Shown here piece by piece: positions 38,730 to 42,029 of a stretch of DNA of 42,029 nt. The notes beneath the pieces are model-generated. The model searched no databases. It had not been told where the DNA came from and was given only the letters and a program-made list of their open reading frames with translations. Numbering within the stretch: the first letter of the stretch is position 1; each line of letters opens with the position of its first letter. The stretch is from Gracilaria domingensis. Lineage: Eukaryota; Rhodophyta; Florideophyceae; Gracilariales; Gracilariaceae. Made by a program: the position numbers and the translations under genes. The DNA is taken from positions 1 through 42,029 of the forward strand of contig VCMS01000170.1 of NCBI GenBank assembly GCA_022539475.1, written 5' to 3'.

Positions 38730-39761
38730 TGTAGAGCAACGCATTTTGGCGTGGTTATCAGGATGATGGGCCTCAATATAACCAGGGGTGATACGAGGCA
38801 CTCGCACTCGAAGAGTTATGAGTTGGACCTCAAATTTCGGCGGTTACTTTTTGGAAGGCTTTCCCACAGTTACCTGTAATGGCAGGGGTTGCATTGCTGG
38901 CAATCCGCTAGGTGGGACGCGTGTACTACACTCACGTGTGTGTGCAATATTACGGGACAATAGGTAGTGCAGCCTGAGGTGCGCTGACACTGGCTGCCGA
39001 CCACGTGTACGGACCCCTGCGGGTGTGCACGCACGTGTAACTATAGGTTAGTTTAGACCTACTTAGGTGAGCTCGACCTCGTCGTGCGAAGCACCTTTGT
39101 AAAGTCAACATATCCGAGCACTTTCTAAGTGCTTCTTTGTCGAGTAAGCGGCCTCTCCGCCCGAGTGGACTCCTACACGAGTGAGGCTCTGGCGCCAGAC
39201 CCGGCCTACGTGGGTTATGCACTCTCGGAGTATGCCAACGTCCTGGTTACGCGTGGTCCTACCCTCTCGGTACATTTGAGGACATCTGTCGTTGATGGTC
39301 GGGAGCCTGAGGGTTGCGTCCGGAGGAGGTATAGGACTACATTACGAAGTGATGCCGACTCTGTATAGAGTTTTGCCGTGTTACGGAAACCCGTGCTTAC
39401 CGTTGTTGGAGGACCTCTTCGCCCGCTCGAGCACAGTGCCGAGGAGGCCCTACCCGTCGCGTGCTGGGTGTTTGTTGTGGTTTGTTAGTTTTCTGTTGCT
39501 TTCCCTCTTCGGGACTACACCTTGTCGTTGGTCGTGGTTCATATCGTTGAACCGATACGCCCCATCTTCTTGGAGTTGCTCACTCGTTTCCTCCACCACG
39601 TGGCTTACCTCTGTAGGTATGCCAGTTGCCACTTCGGACTTACAACGGTTACGGTGGTACAGAGGGCTCTGTTTCACTGGTCTGACCATCTCTCACGAGA
39701 AGCGGACCTTCGACAGTCTGGTGGGTTTGCAGCCGCTCTTCACACGCAGTTCTTGCCCACA
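38730..39761 (+). repeat. 5' LTR of gypsy 3
   Basis: TG...CA ends: begins TGTAGAG, like element 1's LTR, and ends GCCCACA three bases before the primer site. About 1.03 kb. ORFs inside lack coding character. It contains one CCACGTGG dyad near 39596. Confidence 0.6.
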
Positions 39762-39764
39762 AAG

Positions 39765-39786
39765 TGGTCTGTCCCGACGCTAGAAC
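39765..39786 (+). other. tRNA primer binding site of gypsy 3
   Basis: TGGTCTGTCCCGACGCTAGA, three bases after the LTR end. Compare TGGTCTCCCGACTTAGA in element 1: same start and core with small indel-like changes. Confidence 0.7.
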
Positions 39787-40006
39787 GTTTTAGTCAACTG
39801 TCCGTGGATTGACTTGATTGTTGACGGAATCCCGTTTTCTGACAGATCAGGGGACTCTTTAAGTTTTGGAGTTGACAACTTTTTTGAACGTGAACCGCTG
39901 ACGTGGTGGTTTATCCGAAGACGGTTTATTGAGTTTTCTTGTTCTTTGGGGACTCGTGTAACGAGTTTAACTGGATCATCTGGATAGATTGCTAATGGTT
40001 TCCAGT

Positions 40007-42029
40007 ATGCCGCAACCGCCTCGAGGTTCTGCGAGCTGGTTCAGTCGCGGCTCGTCAGCTGCGGTTCCACCTTGCATGCCGACGTCGCGGTCTCTCCCAG
40101 CATGAGGCGCAACCTCTTTGAAGGTCGTACCCCGCCGCCTGAGAACGCGTTCAGTTTACGGAGCACCTAAGGAAAACGTGGTGGTTCTGCTCACCCGTCG
40201 TTGAGACACCATCATGGTTTACCATAACCTGCTACGTAAGCCGTAGTTGGCTAGGTTGGAATCCGCTTGGATATTAATCACTGCTGCTCACAGTGACTCC
40301 TACAGGATTGTTACCGTCGTTGAGGAGAGGTTGATAATGCCCAGGTGAGGGTATGATAGGAGACTTACGTCTTACTAGAAGGGACGTGAATCCATTATGG
40401 AAAATGCTGGGTACCCCAGACCGTCTTCGTCACGGAGTACCGGGCATTTGTCGAGGAATGCGCACCGATATAGTCTTTTGTCGATTCGTTCGCCGCTTGG
40501 AAACGCTGGAGGCATACACTCCGTATGGATGAAGCTGTGGACGCACAGGTTCCTCAGGAACATCCATCTGTTCCGGGTATGAAGGACGATGCGTTCGTGA
40601 AGCAGAAAACGTCGACACCCAAAACGGTGTCACTTATGATGTCGGATTCAGTGCGCGCTCCTGACTCGAGCGCATGCCTGAAAGACAGTTCGTCAGATTT
40701 CATCTGATAGTGGTTAATGACAAACCGTCATAGGTCACGTGTCGAACAACGGTCGAAAGCGACGCAGTCTACTCAGTCGCAGTGAATGAGATCACGCGTG
40801 AAAGGACGGCGCACTTGGGACTGCCTCAAAGAGTTAAAAGCCGAACGGACCGCTCTACACAAGGCTGTTGTCGTCGCGCTATTCATCGGTTGGAGGATTT
40901 ACTGGTCGACCTCGCTCCTCCGCGAGGAACCGGTAAGGTGAAGGACTTACATCTCGAAGGTTGAAATGTTACCGATTGAACCCAAGGGAAGGTTCTCGAG
41001 GACAGATTCGTATCCTTATCGTTGGATTTCCGTTGCCAGGTTCGTCCAGGAGGGCAGAGTATACTCGTATGAGTGAAGGCACAGGATATGTGGCGCTGGT
41101 GCGTACTTCCTAACAGGGACTGCGGAGAGATCAGTACAACCAGTTCGAGGAACCTCGAGAGCCTCGGAGGAGGAGTCACGTGTTGGCGCGGAAGCCGTGA
41201 ACTACTTCCCAGGGTCGCGGCCGACTTCCAAAACGCGATTCAGAGCGCTAATACTCTTGCCCTGTTCGCGACACTCGAGTCGAAGAGTGGAGAATCTGAA
41301 ACGGTCTTATTCAACAGTCGGTTTGAAACAAAGCGTTTCACGCGATGTGGTTGTGTATCCGCACAGGAACGGTGTACCTATGTTTGTTGATGTTTGGACC
41401 TCCACCATTCGTCGTTGGTGCTCGCCGACGGCCGAGGAAAAACGCCGAATGACGTAGATCTGCTAGAGTTGGTATAATTACGCCAGGCCGGAAGGAGAGA
41501 CGTTATCGAGCCCGCAACCCGGGGCAGCGCCGCTCGAAAGGCTAACTCGCGGAGAGTTTCGTCACATCGATGTCGGTTTTGCGACGTGAAACGCGTGTCC
41601 GGTGTGCTGATAACGTCCACTTCATCGGAAGTAACCCTCGATTCTTTAACGGATGCTACGGACCTGCCGTCAACCGTCGATTGCGAGCACGAAGACAGAC
41701 CACCGCATTGTATGCCAAGTGTCCGGGTGGCCTGCAGCCCCGCTGCCTACGCTAACAAATTCGTCGCGGTCTGGAACCGTCCAGGGGTGGAAGGACCCAG
41801 CACACAGACGTCGAGTGGACAATGCCGCCCTCGCGACAAACCGGCTCGGTTCATTATGTTACTCGTGCTACCTTCCAGGTGCACGTATCGACGCAGTGCG
41901 TATTTCGCCGTCGCACCGGCCGAAAATTATTGCGTTTAGCGCACGCCCTCACGCCCGAGGAAAGGAATCTGTTCCACGAAAGGAATATGATACGGCCAGG
42001 AGCTGAACTGGGATTACGCGGTTCCGGTC
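40007..42029 (+). pseudogene. Gypsy 3 gag, frame-broken, 3' partial
   Basis: The ATG at 40007 opens 32 codons (MPQPPRGSASWFSRG..), then TGA. Coding-like pieces continue in shifting frames: FCRFVRRLETLEAYTPYG (about 40470), a coil LKELKAERTALHKAVV (about 40820), and the core at 40965-41230: MLPIEPKGRF, RWISVARFVQEG, AYFLTGTAERSVQPVRG, AEAVNYFPGS. The last matches PYFLTGAAEDQFNAVRG..PEAVNY of element 1. Then STIRRWCSPTAEEKRRMT (about 41440) parallels ...REDKRRITYLELV, and CYSCYLPG followed after a one-base shift by HVSTQC (about 41848-41890) gives a C-C-H-C knuckle. At least six frame changes in 2 kb. Whether these are mutations or sequencing errors is open. Confidence 0.7.

Larger units (their letters stand above)
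38730..42029 (+). mobile_element. Ty3/gypsy retroelement 3, 5' part, nested in element 2's LTR
   Basis: Plus-strand order: LTR from TGTAGAG (38730) to CCCACA (39761), primer site, leader, gag with zinc knuckle; it then runs off the window. Gag resembles element 1 more than element 2. No pol is visible. Confidence 0.75.

Noticed and set aside
1..42029. CRISPR arrays, rRNA or complete tRNA genes
   Set aside because: No regular direct repeats with unique spacers and no recognisable rRNA or cloverleaf sequence; only tRNA-complementary primer sites are seen.

Overview
The window is eukaryotic nuclear DNA made almost entirely of transposable elements, with a few decayed host-type genes between them. 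The evidence for this is Ty3/gypsy retroelements with LTRs and tRNA primer sites, Helitron-type helicase remnants, a CMC/Plavaka-like transposase with a C2H2-like finger, foldback elements, AATAAA signals and no bacterial-style operons. Long intron-poor ORFs, about 50% GC and this mix of elements would suit a transposon-rich red macroalga (Chondrus-like), but the sequence alone does not fix the lineage and I hold that loosely.

Layout. 0-5.4 kb: two long convergent intact ORFs, a coiled-coil protein open to the left edge and a Plavaka-like transposase whose C-terminus may follow a 37-nt intron. 5.4-7.1 kb: a degenerate minisatellite and three consecutive hairpins. 7.4-14.1 kb: gypsy element 1 (minus strand), with 5' LTR, primer site, gag, protease, RT, RNase H and an integrase truncated in its core; a 454-bp foldback element sits inside its gag. 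14.4-15.9 and 19.2-21.05 kb: two diverged copies of one module, a small plus-strand gene facing the C-terminal half of a Helitron-type helicase. The second copy is split by a 182-bp foldback element. 16-18.9 kb: gene-free DNA with inverted and tandem duplications. 21.5-22.0 kb: a second copy of the 454-bp foldback family. 22.1-26.7 kb: four host-type genes, all broken: a coiled-coil protein, a multi-pass membrane protein, a ketopantoate-reductase-like dehydrogenase and an acidic protein cut off by a retroelement.

26.7-38.7 kb: gypsy element 2 (minus strand), a chromodomain-carrying element. Between integrase and 3' LTR it has a 2.7-kb ORF on the OPPOSITE strand, encoding a protein with an RGG-rich tail and its own AATAAA. 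A dyad motif, CCANNTGG, recurs roughly 28 times across this element, in LTRs and in ORFs on both strands, and is rare elsewhere. 38.7-42.0 kb: gypsy element 3 (plus strand), inserted into element 2's 5' LTR and running off the window with LTR, primer site and frame-broken gag. All three gypsy elements share one primer-site sequence. The nesting order is host gene, then element 2, then element 3.

Many frame breaks in 27-42 kb are single-base indels, and the two LTR copies of element 2 differ mainly by indels. Uncorrected long-read errors may therefore account for part of the apparent decay there. The strongest candidate for something undescribed is element 2: an ambisense chromodomain retroelement combined with its own dispersed dyad motif.
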